Notes under the pieces: model-generated | The model's input: only the letters and a program-made list of their open reading frames with translations | What the model was told of the DNA's origin: nothing | Database searches by the model: none | Assembly: GCF_030816915.1 (NCBI RefSeq) | Contig: NZ_JAUSYN010000002.1 | Span: 7,143,501-7,207,500, forward strand | Source: Streptomyces sp. B3I8 | GTDB lineage: Bacteria; Actinomycetota; Actinomycetes; Streptomycetales; Streptomycetaceae | Direction of reading: 5' to 3' | Length of the DNA: 64,000 bases | Position numbers and translations under genes: made by a program | Shown: piece after piece, positions 7,080 through 16,220 of the stretch | Layout: each line of letters opens with the position of its first letter | Position numbering within the stretch: the first letter of the stretch is position 1

Positions 7080-9649
7080 TGATCAGTCGTCTGGATTTCC
7101 TGCGCGCCGCCGACGACAGTGTCACCGACAGTGACGTCCTCCGGCTCGCCCTGCAGCACGCCATGGCGGAACTGGGCGCGCTGGGCGGGTGCGTCCATGT
7201 GCGCGGCAGCGGGGGAGAGCTCCACCTGGTGTCCTCGGCGGGCCTGCCCGCGGTGTCCGTACGGGCCTGGGAGGTGCTCCCCGGTGACAGCGCCTCCGCG
7301 ACGGCGCGCGCGGTGGCCTGCGACGGGTGCGCGTGGGACCCGCCGGGCAGCAGGCCGACCGACGCCGTCGTGCCGCCGGCCGGCTCGGCCGGGCGCGCCG
7401 CCGTCCCGCTGCACGGCGCCAGGGAACGCGCGGGGGAGGACGGGAGGGAAGGCGCAGGGGAGAGCGTCGGCGTGCTGACCCTGCTGACCGGCCGCCACTC
7501 GCAGCCCTCGCCCGACGACTGGTGGTTCCTGCGGCAGGTCGCAGGCTGGGTCCGCGACCGGCTCACCGCCCGGCCGTTCCCGGACCCGGCGGCCCCCGCC
7601 CCCGGGCCGCCCCTCGCCGGCTCCGCGGATCTCTTGCCGGCCGGGGCGGGTGAGCTGGCCCGCGCGCTCTGGAACGCGGAGGACGCCGTCCTCCGCGTCG
7701 ACACCGCCTGGCGGGTGACCGCGGCCAACCCCGCCGCCCGCGCGCTGCTCGGCCACCCGGACGAGGCCGCCGCCGACCGGGTCCTGTGGCGGGAGCCCGG
7801 CCCCTGGCAGACACCGGACGCCGAGGAACGCTGCCGTCTCGCCGCCGCCCGAGGACGCGCCGTCGGCTTCGACGCCGTGCTGCCCGCCACCGGCCGCTGC
7901 CACCACGTACGGGTGCTGCCCGTGTCGGAGGGAGCGGTCGTGCACGTCATGGAGGTGCCCCCCTGGCGGGTCCGCCAGGCCGACGAGGTCGCCGCCATCC
8001 GCGACTCCGCGGAACGGGCCCGCAGGACCGCCGAGCTGACCACCGCGCTGGCCGCCGCCCGCACCCCGAAGGACGTGGTCGAGGCCGTGGCCGCGCGCGT
8101 GCTGCCGCCCTTCGCCGCACAGGGCCTGCTCGTCCTCGTCCGCGAGGACGACCGACTCGCGTACATAGGGTCCGTGGGCTATCCCCGCGCCTTCCTGGAG
8201 CACATGGGAGGCCCCCGCGGCCTGCCCATGACCGGCCGTCTGCCCGCCGAACGGGCACTCCTGCGCGACGAGCCGCTGTTCTACGCGTCCCGTGAGGAGT
8301 GGATGGCCGACAACCCGTACGGCGACCGGCCGCCCAGCACCAAGCACGCCTGGGCGTTCCTGCCGCTGACCGCCTCGGGGCGCACCTTCGGCGTCTGCGT
8401 CGTGGCGTTCGACACCGAACGCCGCCTCACCCCCGAGGAACGCACCCTGCTCCTCACAGTCAGCGCCCTGGTGGCCCAGGCGCTGGAGCGGGCCCGGCTG
8501 TCCGATGCCGAGCTCACCCGCGCCCGTGAGCTGCAGCGCGACCTGCTGCCCCGGCACCTGCCCCACCTGCGCGAGGTGACCGCTGTGGCCCGCTACGTGC
8601 CCGCCGGACAGGGCTCTGACGTCGGCGGCGACTGGTACGACCTCATCCCGCTCTCGGCCGGCCGGGTCGCCCTGGTGTGCGGGGACGTGATGGGGCACGG
8701 ACTGTCCGAGGCGGCCACGATGGGCCGGCTGCGCACCGCGACGCACACTCTGGCCGCCCTCGAGCTGCCGCCGGACGAACTCATGGGCCACCTCAACGAC
8801 ATCGTCTCGGACATCGGCCCCGACGCGTACGCCACCTGCCTGTACGCCCTGTACGACGCCACCACCGGGACCTGCACCGTGGTCCGGGCCGGCCACCCGC
8901 CCCCGCTGGTGGTGCACCCGGACGGCCGCGCCGGCTACCCGGACGTCCCCGACAACCCGCCGCTCGGCGGAGCCCGGCCCCCCTTCGAGACGGCGGAACT
9001 GGTGCTGCCGGCCGGCACCCTGCTGCTCCTGTACACCGACGGCCTGGTCGAGTCGGCGCGGCGGGACATCGACGAGGGCATGGTCGCACTCGCCCGCCTC
9101 GTGGAGCACGCCGACCGCGGCGACCTCGGCCGGCTCGCGGACCATCTCGTCGGACGGCTCCTGCCCGGCGGGCAGCCCGTCACCGACGACGCCGCGCTGC
9201 TGGTGGCATGCCTGCACGCGCTGCCCCGGGCGGACGTGGCGTCCTGGCGGCTGCCCGACGGCCCCCGGGCGGCCGGCGAGGCCCGCAAGCACGTGCGCGA
9301 GCAGCTGGCGACCTGGCACCTGGACGAGCTGACCGTCACGACGGAACTGCTGGCCAGCGAACTCGTCGGCAACGTGGTGCGACACGCCAAGGGGCCCATC
9401 GGTTTCCGTCTGCTGCGCACCGGCGCCCTGGTGTGCGAGGTCAGCGACGCCAGCCTCACCATGCCGCGGATCAGGCGTGCCTCCGAGACCGACGAGGGCG
9501 GCCGGGGCCTGCAACTGGTCAGTGTGCTGGCCGAGCGGTGGGGCAGCCGGTTCACCTCCCACGGCAAGACCATCTGGACCGAACAGCCGCTGACGCCGAC
9601 GCAGGACACGGTCGCGGCGGCCCTCCTCTCCCTGGCGGACGCCGACTGA
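7079..9649 (+). CDS. GAF-PAS-GAF-SpoIIE phosphatase with C-terminal HATPase (anti-sigma kinase) domain
   Basis: 856-residue multidomain regulator combining an RsbU-like phosphatase with an RsbW-like kinase in one chain. An N-terminal GAF-like part (about 1-180), a PAS-like part around RVDTAWRVTAANPAAR, a second GAF (about 325-470, FLPLTASGRTFGVCVVAF), then the SpoIIE domain (GQGSDVGGDWYDLI, CGDVMGHG, LLYTDGLVES, VTDDAALLV). The C-terminal HATPase_c domain has the N-box ELVGNVVRHA and G-box DEGGRGLQLVS. Such fusions can both phosphorylate and dephosphorylate STAS antagonists in partner-switching control of sigma factors. The frame is open from 7013, but the GTG at 7079 follows a TATATT box, so I start there. 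A STAS protein at 60395 is a possible but unproven partner type. Confidence 0.85.
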   Translation: MISRLDFLRAADDSVTDSDVLRLALQHAMAELGALGGCVHVRGSGGELHLVSSAGLPAVSVRAWEVLPGDSASATARAVACDGCAWDPPGSRPTDAVVPPAGSAGRAAVPLHGARERAGEDGREGAGESVGVLTLLTGRHSQPSPDDWWFLRQVAGWVRDRLTARPFPDPAAPAPGPPLAGSADLLPAGAGELARALWNAEDAVLRVDTAWRVTAANPAARALLGHPDEAAADRVLWREPGPWQTPDAEERCRLAAARGRAVGFDAVLPATGRCHHVRVLPVSEGAVVHVMEVPPWRVRQADEVAAIRDSAERARRTAELTTALAAARTPKDVVEAVAARVLPPFAAQGLLVLVREDDRLAYIGSVGYPRAFLEHMGGPRGLPMTGRLPAERALLRDEPLFYASREEWMADNPYGDRPPSTKHAWAFLPLTASGRTFGVCVVAFDTERRLTPEERTLLLTVSALVAQALERARLSDAELTRARELQRDLLPRHLPHLREVTAVARYVPAGQGSDVGGDWYDLIPLSAGRVALVCGDVMGHGLSEAATMGRLRTATHTLAALELPPDELMGHLNDIVSDIGPDAYATCLYALYDATTGTCTVVRAGHPPPLVVHPDGRAGYPDVPDNPPLGGARPPFETAELVLPAGTLLLLYTDGLVESARRDIDEGMVALARLVEHADRGDLGRLADHLVGRLLPGGQPVTDDAALLVACLHALPRADVASWRLPDGPRAAGEARKHVREQLATWHLDELTVTTELLASELVGNVVRHAKGPIGFRLLRTGALVCEVSDASLTMPRIRRASETDEGGRGLQLVSVLAERWGSRFTSHGKTIWTEQPLTPTQDTVAAALLSLADAD

Positions 9650-9731
9650 GCGGACGCGTGGGCCCGTCGGTGCGGCAGGGACCGGGGCCGGGCGTGTACA
9701 GTCCCTGGCGCGCCAACAGCCCTGTCCTGCC

Positions 9732-9745
9732 CACGTGTTCACGTG
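9732..9745. promoter_or_regulatory. Paired CACGTG palindromes upstream of the amidase
   Basis: Two CACGTG hexamers (9732-9737 and 9740-9745) separated by two bases, about 60 bases before the amidase start. Possible operator; no known regulator assigned. Confidence 0.3.
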
Positions 9746-9805
9746 CGCGATGTGACGGCGACGGCGCGCGATCCCCCACGAGCGCACGGAAGCCAGGTAT
9801 CGCAA

Positions 9806-11725
9806 GTGCATGAGCGCAAGCCGCGTCGGCGGCTGTCCCTGACCGTCACCGCGGGCCTGCTGGCCGCGGCGGGACTCGCCACAGCCCCGCCCCTCGCCCT
9901 CGCGTCCTCCGCGGGACCGGCGAACGCGTCGGCGCGGAGCGCGGACTCCGCCCGCCAGAGCGCCTTCGCGCGGGCCGCGGCCGAGTACCACGTCCCCCTG
10001 CCGGTCCTCCTCGCCGTCGCCTACCACGAGTCCGCGTGGGAGGCGCCGGAGGGGGAGCACAGCACCAGCGGCGGCTACGGTCTCATGCACCTGACGGACG
10101 TGACGCCGACCATGATGGCCGGGGGCGACGCGGGGGCCGCCGGCCGCGCCGACGTCGAGAAGATGACCGCCGACCCCGCCCTGCACACCCTCGGTGCGGC
10201 GGCCGACCTGACCGGCCTGTCGTCCGGCGCGCTGCGCGAGGACCAGGAGGCCAACATCCGGGGCGGCGCGGCCCTGCTCGCCTCCTACGCGAAGGACACC
10301 GTCGGCGGCACCCCGGCGGACCCCGGCAAGTGGTACGCCGCCGTGGCCCGTTACAGCGGCTCCCGGGAGGAGCGCGCCGCCCGTGCCTTCGCCGACCGGG
10401 TGTTCGCCACGATCGGCGAGGGCGCCGAGGAGAAGACCGGGGACGGACAGCGCGTACGCCTGCCCGCCGCCCCGGACGTCCGGCCCGCCACCGGCCAACT
10501 GGCCTCGCTGCACCTGAAGAGGACGACGACGGCCGCCGGCACCGAGTGCCCGCCGGAGCTCGACTGCTCCTTCGTCCCGGCGGCGTCCGCCAACGGCCAG
10601 GTCTCGAACCGGCCGGCCAACGGCATCCGCATCGACTCGATCGTCATCCACGACACCGAGTCCTCCTACGAGTCGGCCGTCAACGCCTTCCAGCAGCCGG
10701 GCGGCGGTTCGGCGCACTACGTCATCCGCTCCTCGGACGGCGCCGTGACCCAGATGGTGCCCACCAAGGACCTCTCCTTCCACGCGGGCAACTACTCGGT
10801 CAACATGCACTCGCTCGGCATCGAGCACGAGGGATACGCCGCCGCCGGGGGCACCTGGTACACCGAGACCGAGTACGAGACCAGCGCCGCACTCGTCAGG
10901 TATCTGGCCGGCCGCTTCGACATCCCCCTGGACCGGCAGCACATCGTCGGCCACGACAACGTGGCCGGGCCCAGCTCCGCCCTCGTCTCCGGCATGCACT
11001 GGGACCCGGGTCCGTCCTGGGACTGGGGGCGCTTCATGCGCCTGCTCAAGGCCCCGGTGGACGGCAGGCACGGTGTGGGTCCGGTCGGCACGGCCGTGAC
11101 GATCACGCCGGACTACGCGCACAACGAGCAGACCGTGCGGGTGTGTCCGTCCGACGACCCCACGGGGAACACGCCGGAGTGCACCGAGCGGACCCAGCCG
11201 TCGAACTTCGTGTACCTGCGCACCGCGCCCAGCGACACCGCGCCGCTCTTCGGCGACCAGGCCCTGCACGCGGACGGCGTCGGCACCGACCGCGTCAACG
11301 ACTGGGGCGGCACCGCACAGGCCGGGCAGCAGTTCGTCGTCGCCGACCGGCAGGGCGACTGGACGGCGATCTGGTTCAGCGGCGCCAAGGTGTGGTTTTA
11401 CAACCCGCACGGCTGCAACACCACCCCCGCCCCCGGCGTGACCCTGGTCGGCGCGGCCGGCACCTCGCCGGCGGCGGTGTACGGGACGAGCTACCCGGAC
11501 GCCGGCGAGTACCCCGACGGCCTCTCGCCCTCCACCCAGGCCCCGCTGAGCGCCTACCAGGTGCCGCCCGGCCAGGCCTACGTGGCCACCGCGCAGGCCG
11601 AGCCCACCGACGACTACTTCCCCTCCGGCGGACGCGTCGTCACCGGCGGCAAGAAGATGTACACCATCCAGTACAACCACCGCACGGCGCTGGTGTACGA
11701 GGGGGACGTGACCGCGGACCGGTGA
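9806..11725 (+). CDS. Secreted N-acetylmuramoyl-L-alanine amidase with N-terminal lysozyme-like domain
   Basis: 639-residue exported cell-wall hydrolase. After a signal peptide (to about residue 45) comes a transglycosylase-like helical domain with AVAYHESAW (possible catalytic Glu) and [10 protein letters not shown]. An Amidase_2/PGRP domain (about 280-430) follows with zinc ligands in VIHDTES, HAGNYS, IEHEG and HWDPGPSW. The C-terminal ~190 residues form an SH3-like, cysteine-containing wall-binding region ([10 protein letters not shown]). It cuts the amide between muramic acid and the stem peptide. The start is the GTG at 9806, 7 bases after GAAGCCAGG; an upstream ATG in frame at 9743 would add a non-signal-like tail. 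The last bases run to a strong terminator. Confidence 0.85.
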   Translation: MHERKPRRRLSLTVTAGLLAAAGLATAPPLALASSAGPANASARSADSARQSAFARAAAEYHVPLPVLLAVAYHESAWEAPEGEHSTSGGYGLMHLTDVTPTMMAGGDAGAAGRADVEKMTADPALHTLGAAADLTGLSSGALREDQEANIRGGAALLASYAKDTVGGTPADPGKWYAAVARYSGSREERAARAFADRVFATIGEGAEEKTGDGQRVRLPAAPDVRPATGQLASLHLKRTTTAAGTECPPELDCSFVPAASANGQVSNRPANGIRIDSIVIHDTESSYESAVNAFQQPGGGSAHYVIRSSDGAVTQMVPTKDLSFHAGNYSVNMHSLGIEHEGYAAAGGTWYTETEYETSAALVRYLAGRFDIPLDRQHIVGHDNVAGPSSALVSGMHWDPGPSWDWGRFMRLLKAPVDGRHGVGPVGTAVTITPDYAHNEQTVRVCPSDDPTGNTPECTERTQPSNFVYLRTAPSDTAPLFGDQALHADGVGTDRVNDWGGTAQAGQQFVVADRQGDWTAIWFSGAKVWFYNPHGCNTTPAPGVTLVGAAGTSPAAVYGTSYPDAGEYPDGLSPSTQAPLSAYQVPPGQAYVATAQAEPTDDYFPSGGRVVTGGKKMYTIQYNHRTALVYEGDVTADR

Positions 11726-11761
11726 CGGCCGCACCCCTGGCCGACCCCCGGCCGACACGGA

Positions 11762-11804
11762 CCGGGCCCCTCACTCCGCCGCATGAGCGGGGTGAGGGGC
11801 CCGG
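11762..11804. terminator. Terminator between amidase and sigma remnant
   Basis: A 13-bp perfect stem (CCGGGCCCCTCAC at 11762-11774 with 11792-11804) around a 17-base GC-rich loop, placed between convergent genes. Confidence 0.7.
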
Positions 11805-11812
11805 GTCGTTCC

Positions 11813-12292
11813 TCAGCCGTCCAGCGACGCCACGAACGGCGCCAGCTTCTCCGGGTTGAGCATCCGCATGAGCCGGTCGATGCCCCCCGCCGAGACGTCG
11901 GCGGACAGCAGTGCCGTCGCCGTACCGCCGGACGGGACCAGCACGGCGGGACGGCCGTTGGCCTCGACCCACCGCACCTCGACGTCGTCCCAGAACCGCG
12001 GTGCGAAGGCCACGAGCACCTTCGCCACCCGCGTCCGCCCGCCGACCGGGACACGGGCCGCGTTGCGGATGCCACCACCGTCGGAGCAGTGCACGACGTC
12101 GGCGGTGAGGACCTGCTCCAGCGCCGCCACGTCACCCGTGCGCGTCGCGTTCAGGAACACCTCAAGCAGCCGCCGGTGCTCCGCCGGACTCGCCTGCTTC
12201 CTGCGCTCGGCGGCCAGGTGACGGCGTGCCCGGCTCACCAACTGGTGGGCGCCCGCCTCGCTGATCTCCAGGATCTCCGCGACCGCGCTCAT
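11813..12292 (-). pseudogene. N-terminally truncated ECF41-type (SigJ-like) sigma factor
   Basis: 159 residues that match only the back half of an ECF41 sigma factor. The chain opens in the second half of region 4 (EISEAGAHQLVSRARRHLA, the recognition helix) and continues into a SnoaL-like domain (LEVFLNATRTGDVAALEQVL, DVVHCSDGGGIRNAA), the hallmark C-terminal extension of this group. The whole of region 2, which binds core polymerase and the -10 box, is absent, so it cannot act as a normal sigma factor. ECF41 genes usually sit next to a carboxymuconolactone-decarboxylase/AhpD gene, and that gene is directly upstream, 36 bases away. I infer a deletion that removed roughly the first 130-150 residues. 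The ribosome site is weak. Confidence 0.75.
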
Positions 12293-12328
12293 GGCAATGC
12301 CGCCCCCGCCCTCACCGGCGCGGGCGAC

Positions 12329-12802
12329 TCAGCCGAACCGGCCGGGCTGGTAGTCGCCGGCCGGTTGCTGGTTGATCACATTGATGCGGTTGTAGGCGTT
12401 GATGACCGCGATGAGCGAGAGCAGCGCCACCAGTTGCTCCTCGTCGTAGTGCTTGGCCGCGTTCGCCCACACCTCGTCGGAGACACCGCCGGAGGCGTCG
12501 GCCAGCCGCGTGCCCTGCTCCGTCAGCTCCAGCGCGGCTCGCTCCGCCTCGGTGAAGACCGTGGCCTCGCGCCAGACGGCGACCAGGTTGAGGCGCACCG
12601 GGGTCTCACCGGCGGCGGTGGCGTCCTTGGTGTGCATGTCGGTGCAGAAACCGCACCCGTTGATCTGGCTGGCACGGATCTTCACCAGTTCCTGGGTGGC
12701 GGCCGGCAACCCCGATTCCGAGGCCACCCGGCCGGCCGAGTTGATGTGCCTGAGCACCTTGCCGCCGAGGGCACTGCCGAAGAAGTCGAGCCGCGATTCC
12801 AT
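12329..12802 (-). CDS. Carboxymuconolactone decarboxylase / AhpD-family protein
   Basis: 157-residue AhpD-like protein. The core has the redox motif CGFCTDMH with its two cysteines and following histidine, which in AhpD relatives supports alkylhydroperoxidase activity. Next come AGETPVRLN and a helical C-terminus ending in QPGRFG. Start ATG at 12802 with AGGAGAT just upstream; the frame is open far beyond it without family similarity. It is the usual partner and target of ECF41 sigma factors, and here it heads a pair with the truncated sigma gene, so its original control may be lost. Confidence 0.85.
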   Translation of the reverse strand: MESRLDFFGSALGGKVLRHINSAGRVASESGLPAATQELVKIRASQINGCGFCTDMHTKDATAAGETPVRLNLVAVWREATVFTEAERAALELTEQGTRLADASGGVSDEVWANAAKHYDEEQLVALLSLIAVINAYNRINVINQQPAGDYQPGRFG

Positions 12803-13122
12803 GACGATCTCCTGAGCGATTGAGCGGGTTACGCACGCTTGACCGGACAGGCCGACGGGACGTGACACGCCCCCGGAGGAAGGCCGCGCCGTTCGCCGTT
12901 CTCCCGCGTGGTCCCCCTCCCGCCGCCTCTCCCGAATGGGCGCCGTGGGCGGGCGGGACCGGGGCGGCGTGCGTACGTTCGGTGACGAGCCCGTCGCCCT
13001 GCGCGCATCCTTCCCGGGTGGCGGGGCGTGGCTCCGGGCCGGTGTCCGGTCCGTCTCTCCTCTCCCATCCCGCCCGCGCACGGGAGCTCTCCCCGCGCCG
13101 GCCCGGCGGAAGGTTCTCGGAA
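12803..13122. other. Divergent intergenic region, AhpD-like / DUF305
   Basis: 320 bases between divergent genes. I see no RNA gene or coding signal. An ECF41-type promoter for the AhpD gene would be expected here but I cannot single one out. Confidence 0.4.
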
Positions 13123-14019
13123 GTGGCGATATCCCTTGTCCGGCGCGTCACGGTGATGGCGACGTGTACGGCGACCCTGGTTCTCACGGGCGGTGCGGCG
13201 GCGTGGAGCGCGCCCGGCGTCACCGTCGTCGCGGCCCCGCACGGCGGCCCGACCCCGCCCGGTGGTGACACCGGGGGCGGCGCGGCGATGCCGGCCGACC
13301 CCATGGCCTACGAACTCGGCCGCATCCTGGCGTCCCTGGACGTGGAGCAGCTCGAGACGACGTTCCTCGCCCAGCTCGTCGCCCACCATCGGGCTGTCGT
13401 CGACATGGCGAAGCTGGAGGTCGAGCGCGGTGCCGACACCGCCGTCCGGGACCGGGCCAGGACCATGGTCACCGACCAGGAGAAGCAGGCCGACCAGGGC
13501 GCGAAGTGGCTGCGTGACTGGTACGGCATGACGCCGGAACAGGCCACGCGGAAGGCGCCGGCCGGGGCCCGCAAGGCGATGACCGCCCTGCGGGAGGGCA
13601 TGACACGGATGGTGGAGGACCTGCGCGGGGTCGACAAGGGCAAGAACTTCGACACCGAGTTCGCGCGCCGGATGGTGTCCCTGGACTCCGCCGCCGCCGT
13701 CGAGTTCCCCGCAGCGCAGGTGCGCGCCACGCACCCGGAGCTGCGCGCGGCGGCAGCCTCCGGCATGACCTCCCAGCTCGCCGGGATCACGGAACTGATC
13801 GGCTGGCTGACCGGTCAGGTCGCCGACGCCCAGGAGCGGGGAACGCTGCCCGCGCCGGCGACGCGGATGCCCCGGGGGACGGCACACGCCGGGGCCGGTG
13901 GCACCCAGGCGTCGGCCGCCCTGCCCGCGGTGGCCGGCGCCGCGCTGCTCGCGTGCGGCGCGGGCCTCGGCCTGACCCTGGCACGCCGCAGGCGCGCGGC
14001 CGCCGTACGGCGGGGCTGA
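13123..14019 (+). CDS. DUF305 family membrane-anchored protein
   Basis: 298 residues. An N-terminal export signal, then a DUF305 (ferritin-like helical) region with the family signature HHRAVVDMAKLE near residue 90. DUF305 proteins often have two such HHxxAxxMA repeats. Here the second half (MVSLDSAAAVEFPAAQVR) has lost the His pair, so metal binding may be altered. A C-terminal hydrophobic segment (VAGAALLACGAGLGLTL) followed by RRRR-type residues anchors it in the membrane. Start at GTG 13123, which has GGAAGG 9 bases upstream; the frame is open to 12820 but without signal-peptide character. Function of the family is not settled; a metal role is often proposed. Confidence 0.75.
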   Translation: MAISLVRRVTVMATCTATLVLTGGAAAWSAPGVTVVAAPHGGPTPPGGDTGGGAAMPADPMAYELGRILASLDVEQLETTFLAQLVAHHRAVVDMAKLEVERGADTAVRDRARTMVTDQEKQADQGAKWLRDWYGMTPEQATRKAPAGARKAMTALREGMTRMVEDLRGVDKGKNFDTEFARRMVSLDSAAAVEFPAAQVRATHPELRAAAASGMTSQLAGITELIGWLTGQVADAQERGTLPAPATRMPRGTAHAGAGGTQASAALPAVAGAALLACGAGLGLTLARRRRAAAVRRG

Positions 14020-14151
14020 GCGTCACCGCGGCCCAGGCCCGTGGCCGAGGTCCGTACCCGGGCCCGTACCCCGGCTTCCGCGTGGGCCGGGGCGCGGGCC
14101 GGGTGCCGCCTCGTGGTACGACCCGTCGAAGCCAAACAATTCAAGACACAT

Positions 14152-14162
14152 GCAAATGTTTG
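14152..14162. promoter_or_regulatory. Small inverted repeat upstream of arabinofuranosidase
   Basis: GCAAA-TG-TTTG lies in an unusually AT-rich patch 23 bases before the predicted -35 box. Possible operator of a sugar regulator. Confidence 0.3.
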
Positions 14163-14184
14163 TGCAAGCCCAAAGCAACAAATC

Positions 14185-14213
14185 TTGACGAGAACAACCG
14201 CCGCGCGTACGTT
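14185..14213 (+). promoter_or_regulatory. Promoter of the arabinofuranosidase gene
   Basis: TTGACG (14185-14190), 17-base spacer, TACGTT (14208-14213). Good match to the Streptomyces vegetative consensus; leader of about 75 bases. Confidence 0.6.
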
Positions 14214-14295
14214 CCGCAACGGTCACAGGTGCGTGAATTCGGCCTGGAAGCCTGCCCGTTGGAAGCTTCTCCCCACCTTCCTCGAGGAGTGCGCC

Positions 14296-16161
14296 GTGCA
14301 CGGTACAAGATCTATTGTCATGCTCGGATCCAGAACGCGCGGGCGGCTGCTGTCGCTCCTCGCAGCCCTCGGGCTCGCCCTCGGCGCCCTGGTCGGCCTC
14401 CCCGGTGCGGCCCAGGCCGCCGGCTCACTGCCGTGTGACCTCTACGGCGACGCCGGCACACCGTGTGTCGCCGCGCACAGCACAGTGCGCGCCCTCTTCT
14501 CCTCGTACAACGGCCCGCTCTACCGGGTCACCCGCGTCTCGGACGGCGCCGCCACCGACATCGGGCTGCTGGCGCCGGGCGGTTACGCCGACGCCCAGCG
14601 CCAGGACACCTTCTGCGGCGGCACGAGCTGCCGCATCACCAAGATCTACGACCAGACCTCGCGCCACAACGACCTGAACCCCGGCCCCGCGGGCACCGCC
14701 GGCATGGGCGCGGACCGCGGCGCGGACGCGAGCGAACTCGCCGTCACCGCGGGCGGCCACAAGGTGTACGGCATCTTCACCTCGCCCGGCGTCGGCTACC
14801 GCTCCACCGGCGCCGCCTCCGGGGTCGCCGTCAACGGGCAGCCCGAGGGCGTCTACATGGTGGCCAGCGGTACCCACGTCGGCTCCGCCTGCTGCTTCGA
14901 CTACGGCAACGCCGAGAGCACCCCGGCCGACACCGGCAACGGGCACATGGACGCCGTGTCCATCGCGACCACCTGCTACTTCGCGCCCTGCACCGGTTCC
15001 GGCCCCTGGGTCGAGGCCGACCTGGAGAACGGCATGTTCCAGGGCGACAACGGCTCCAACACCGCCAACCGCGGCAACAACAGCACGTACGTCACGGCCG
15101 TGCTCAAGAACAACGGGCAGACCCGGTACGCGCTCAAGGGCGGCAACTCGCAGTCCGGCGGGCTGACCACCTGGTGGGACGGCGGCCTGCCCACCCGCGG
15201 CGGCTACAAGCCCATGCAGCAGGAGGGCGGCATCATCCTGGGCACCGGCGGCGACAACAGCAACTGGAACATGGGCACCTTCTTCGAGGGCGCGATGGTC
15301 TCGGGCTACCCGACCGACGCCGTCGAGAACGCCGTCCAGGCGAACGTCGTCTCCGTCGGCTACTCCGGCCAGACCAGCGTGCCCAACGGCCCCCAGGGCA
15401 CGGTCACCGGGCCCGGCGGCAAGTGCGTCGACGTGGCGGCCGACGACACCGGGGTGAACGGCGCCGCCGTGCAGCTCTGGGACTGCCAGTCCTACGCGGA
15501 GGACCAGCACTGGACCCACAACCCCGACGGCTCCCTCTCCACGATCGGCCGGTGCCTGGACGTCGTCGGCAACAGTTCGGCGAACGACGCCAAGCTGGAG
15601 CTGTACGACTGCAACGGGGTGGGCGGTCAGAAGTGGGTGCAGCAGGCGGACGGTTCGCTGCGCAACCCGCAGTCCGGCCGCTGCCTCGACTCGCCCAACG
15701 GCGCCACCGGCAACGGGACCCGGCTGCAGATCCACGACTGCAACGGCTCCGCCGCGCAGAAGTTCTCGGTGAACGCCGGCGCCCCGGTCGCCGGACCGGG
15801 CGGCAAGTGCGTCGACGTCGCCGCCGACGACACCGGGGTCAACGGCACCGCCGTCCAGCTCTGGGACTGCCAGACCTGGGCCGTCGACCAGCACTGGTAC
15901 CACGCCTCCGACTCCTCGCTCCGCACGCTCGGCCGGTGCCTGGACATCGAGGGCAACGGCACGGCGAACGACGCCAAGCTGGAGCTGTACGACTGCAACG
16001 GGGTGGGCGGTCAGAAGTGGGTGCAGCAGGCGGACGGTTCGCTGCGCAACCCGCAGTCCGGCCGCTGCCTCGACTCGCCCAACGGGACCACGGGCAACGG
16101 GACCCGGCTGCAGATCCACGACTGCAACGGCTCCGCCGCGCAGAAGTTCGCACTGGGCTGA
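14296..16161 (+). CDS. Secreted GH54-like alpha-L-arabinofuranosidase with two ricin-B lectin domains
   Basis: 621-residue exported enzyme. The signal peptide ends near GAAQAAGS. The catalytic domain resembles ArabFuran-catal (GH54): LPCDLYGDAGTPCVAAHSTV, KIYDQTSRHNDL, SACCFDYGNAES and GTFFEGAMVSG are typical, with several disulfide cysteines. It removes arabinose side groups from arabinoxylan or arabinan. Two ricin-type beta-trefoil domains follow (about 375-490 and 497-621), each with QLWDCQ and ELYDCNGVGGQKW repeats. Starts at GTG 14296 after GAGGAG; another possible start is the ATG 27 bases on. Its role fits with the xylanase operon upstream in the window. Ends before a strong hairpin. 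Confidence 0.85.
   Translation: MHGTRSIVMLGSRTRGRLLSLLAALGLALGALVGLPGAAQAAGSLPCDLYGDAGTPCVAAHSTVRALFSSYNGPLYRVTRVSDGAATDIGLLAPGGYADAQRQDTFCGGTSCRITKIYDQTSRHNDLNPGPAGTAGMGADRGADASELAVTAGGHKVYGIFTSPGVGYRSTGAASGVAVNGQPEGVYMVASGTHVGSACCFDYGNAESTPADTGNGHMDAVSIATTCYFAPCTGSGPWVEADLENGMFQGDNGSNTANRGNNSTYVTAVLKNNGQTRYALKGGNSQSGGLTTWWDGGLPTRGGYKPMQQEGGIILGTGGDNSNWNMGTFFEGAMVSGYPTDAVENAVQANVVSVGYSGQTSVPNGPQGTVTGPGGKCVDVAADDTGVNGAAVQLWDCQSYAEDQHWTHNPDGSLSTIGRCLDVVGNSSANDAKLELYDCNGVGGQKWVQQADGSLRNPQSGRCLDSPNGATGNGTRLQIHDCNGSAAQKFSVNAGAPVAGPGGKCVDVAADDTGVNGTAVQLWDCQTWAVDQHWYHASDSSLRTLGRCLDIEGNGTANDAKLELYDCNGVGGQKWVQQADGSLRNPQSGRCLDSPNGTTGNGTRLQIHDCNGSAAQKFALG
15579..15765 (+). repeat. Internal lectin repeat, copy 1
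   Basis: 187 bp repeated at 15963-16149 (offset 384) with about 3 differences that I can count. It covers the beta and gamma parts of the ricin-type domain. Confidence 0.9.
15963..16149 (+). repeat. Internal lectin repeat, copy 2
   Basis: Second copy of 15579-15765. The first parts of the two lectin domains are less alike, so this segment was homogenised or duplicated recently. Confidence 0.9.
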
Positions 16162-16180
16162 CGGCCGCGGGTACGGCACG

Positions 16181-16211
16181 GGGGTACGGCACCGCTCGGG
16201 TGCCGTACCCC
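16181..16211. terminator. Terminator after arabinofuranosidase
   Basis: A perfect 13-bp stem (GGGGTACGGCACC at 16181-16193 with 16199-16211) and a 5-base loop, between convergent genes. Confidence 0.8.
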
Positions 16212-16220
16212 TCCGCGCGT

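Noticed and set aside
9650..9805. c-di-AMP (ydaO-type) riboswitch before the amidase
   Set aside because: Such riboswitches often precede cell-wall hydrolase genes in Streptomyces, but the leader is short and I see none of the conserved blocks.
6479..11758. Open frame of 1759 codons on the minus strand across the phosphatase and amidase genes
   Set aside because: It is the antisense of two well-supported genes, rich in Gly/Arg/Val and without any domain. High GC leaves stop codons rare in this frame.
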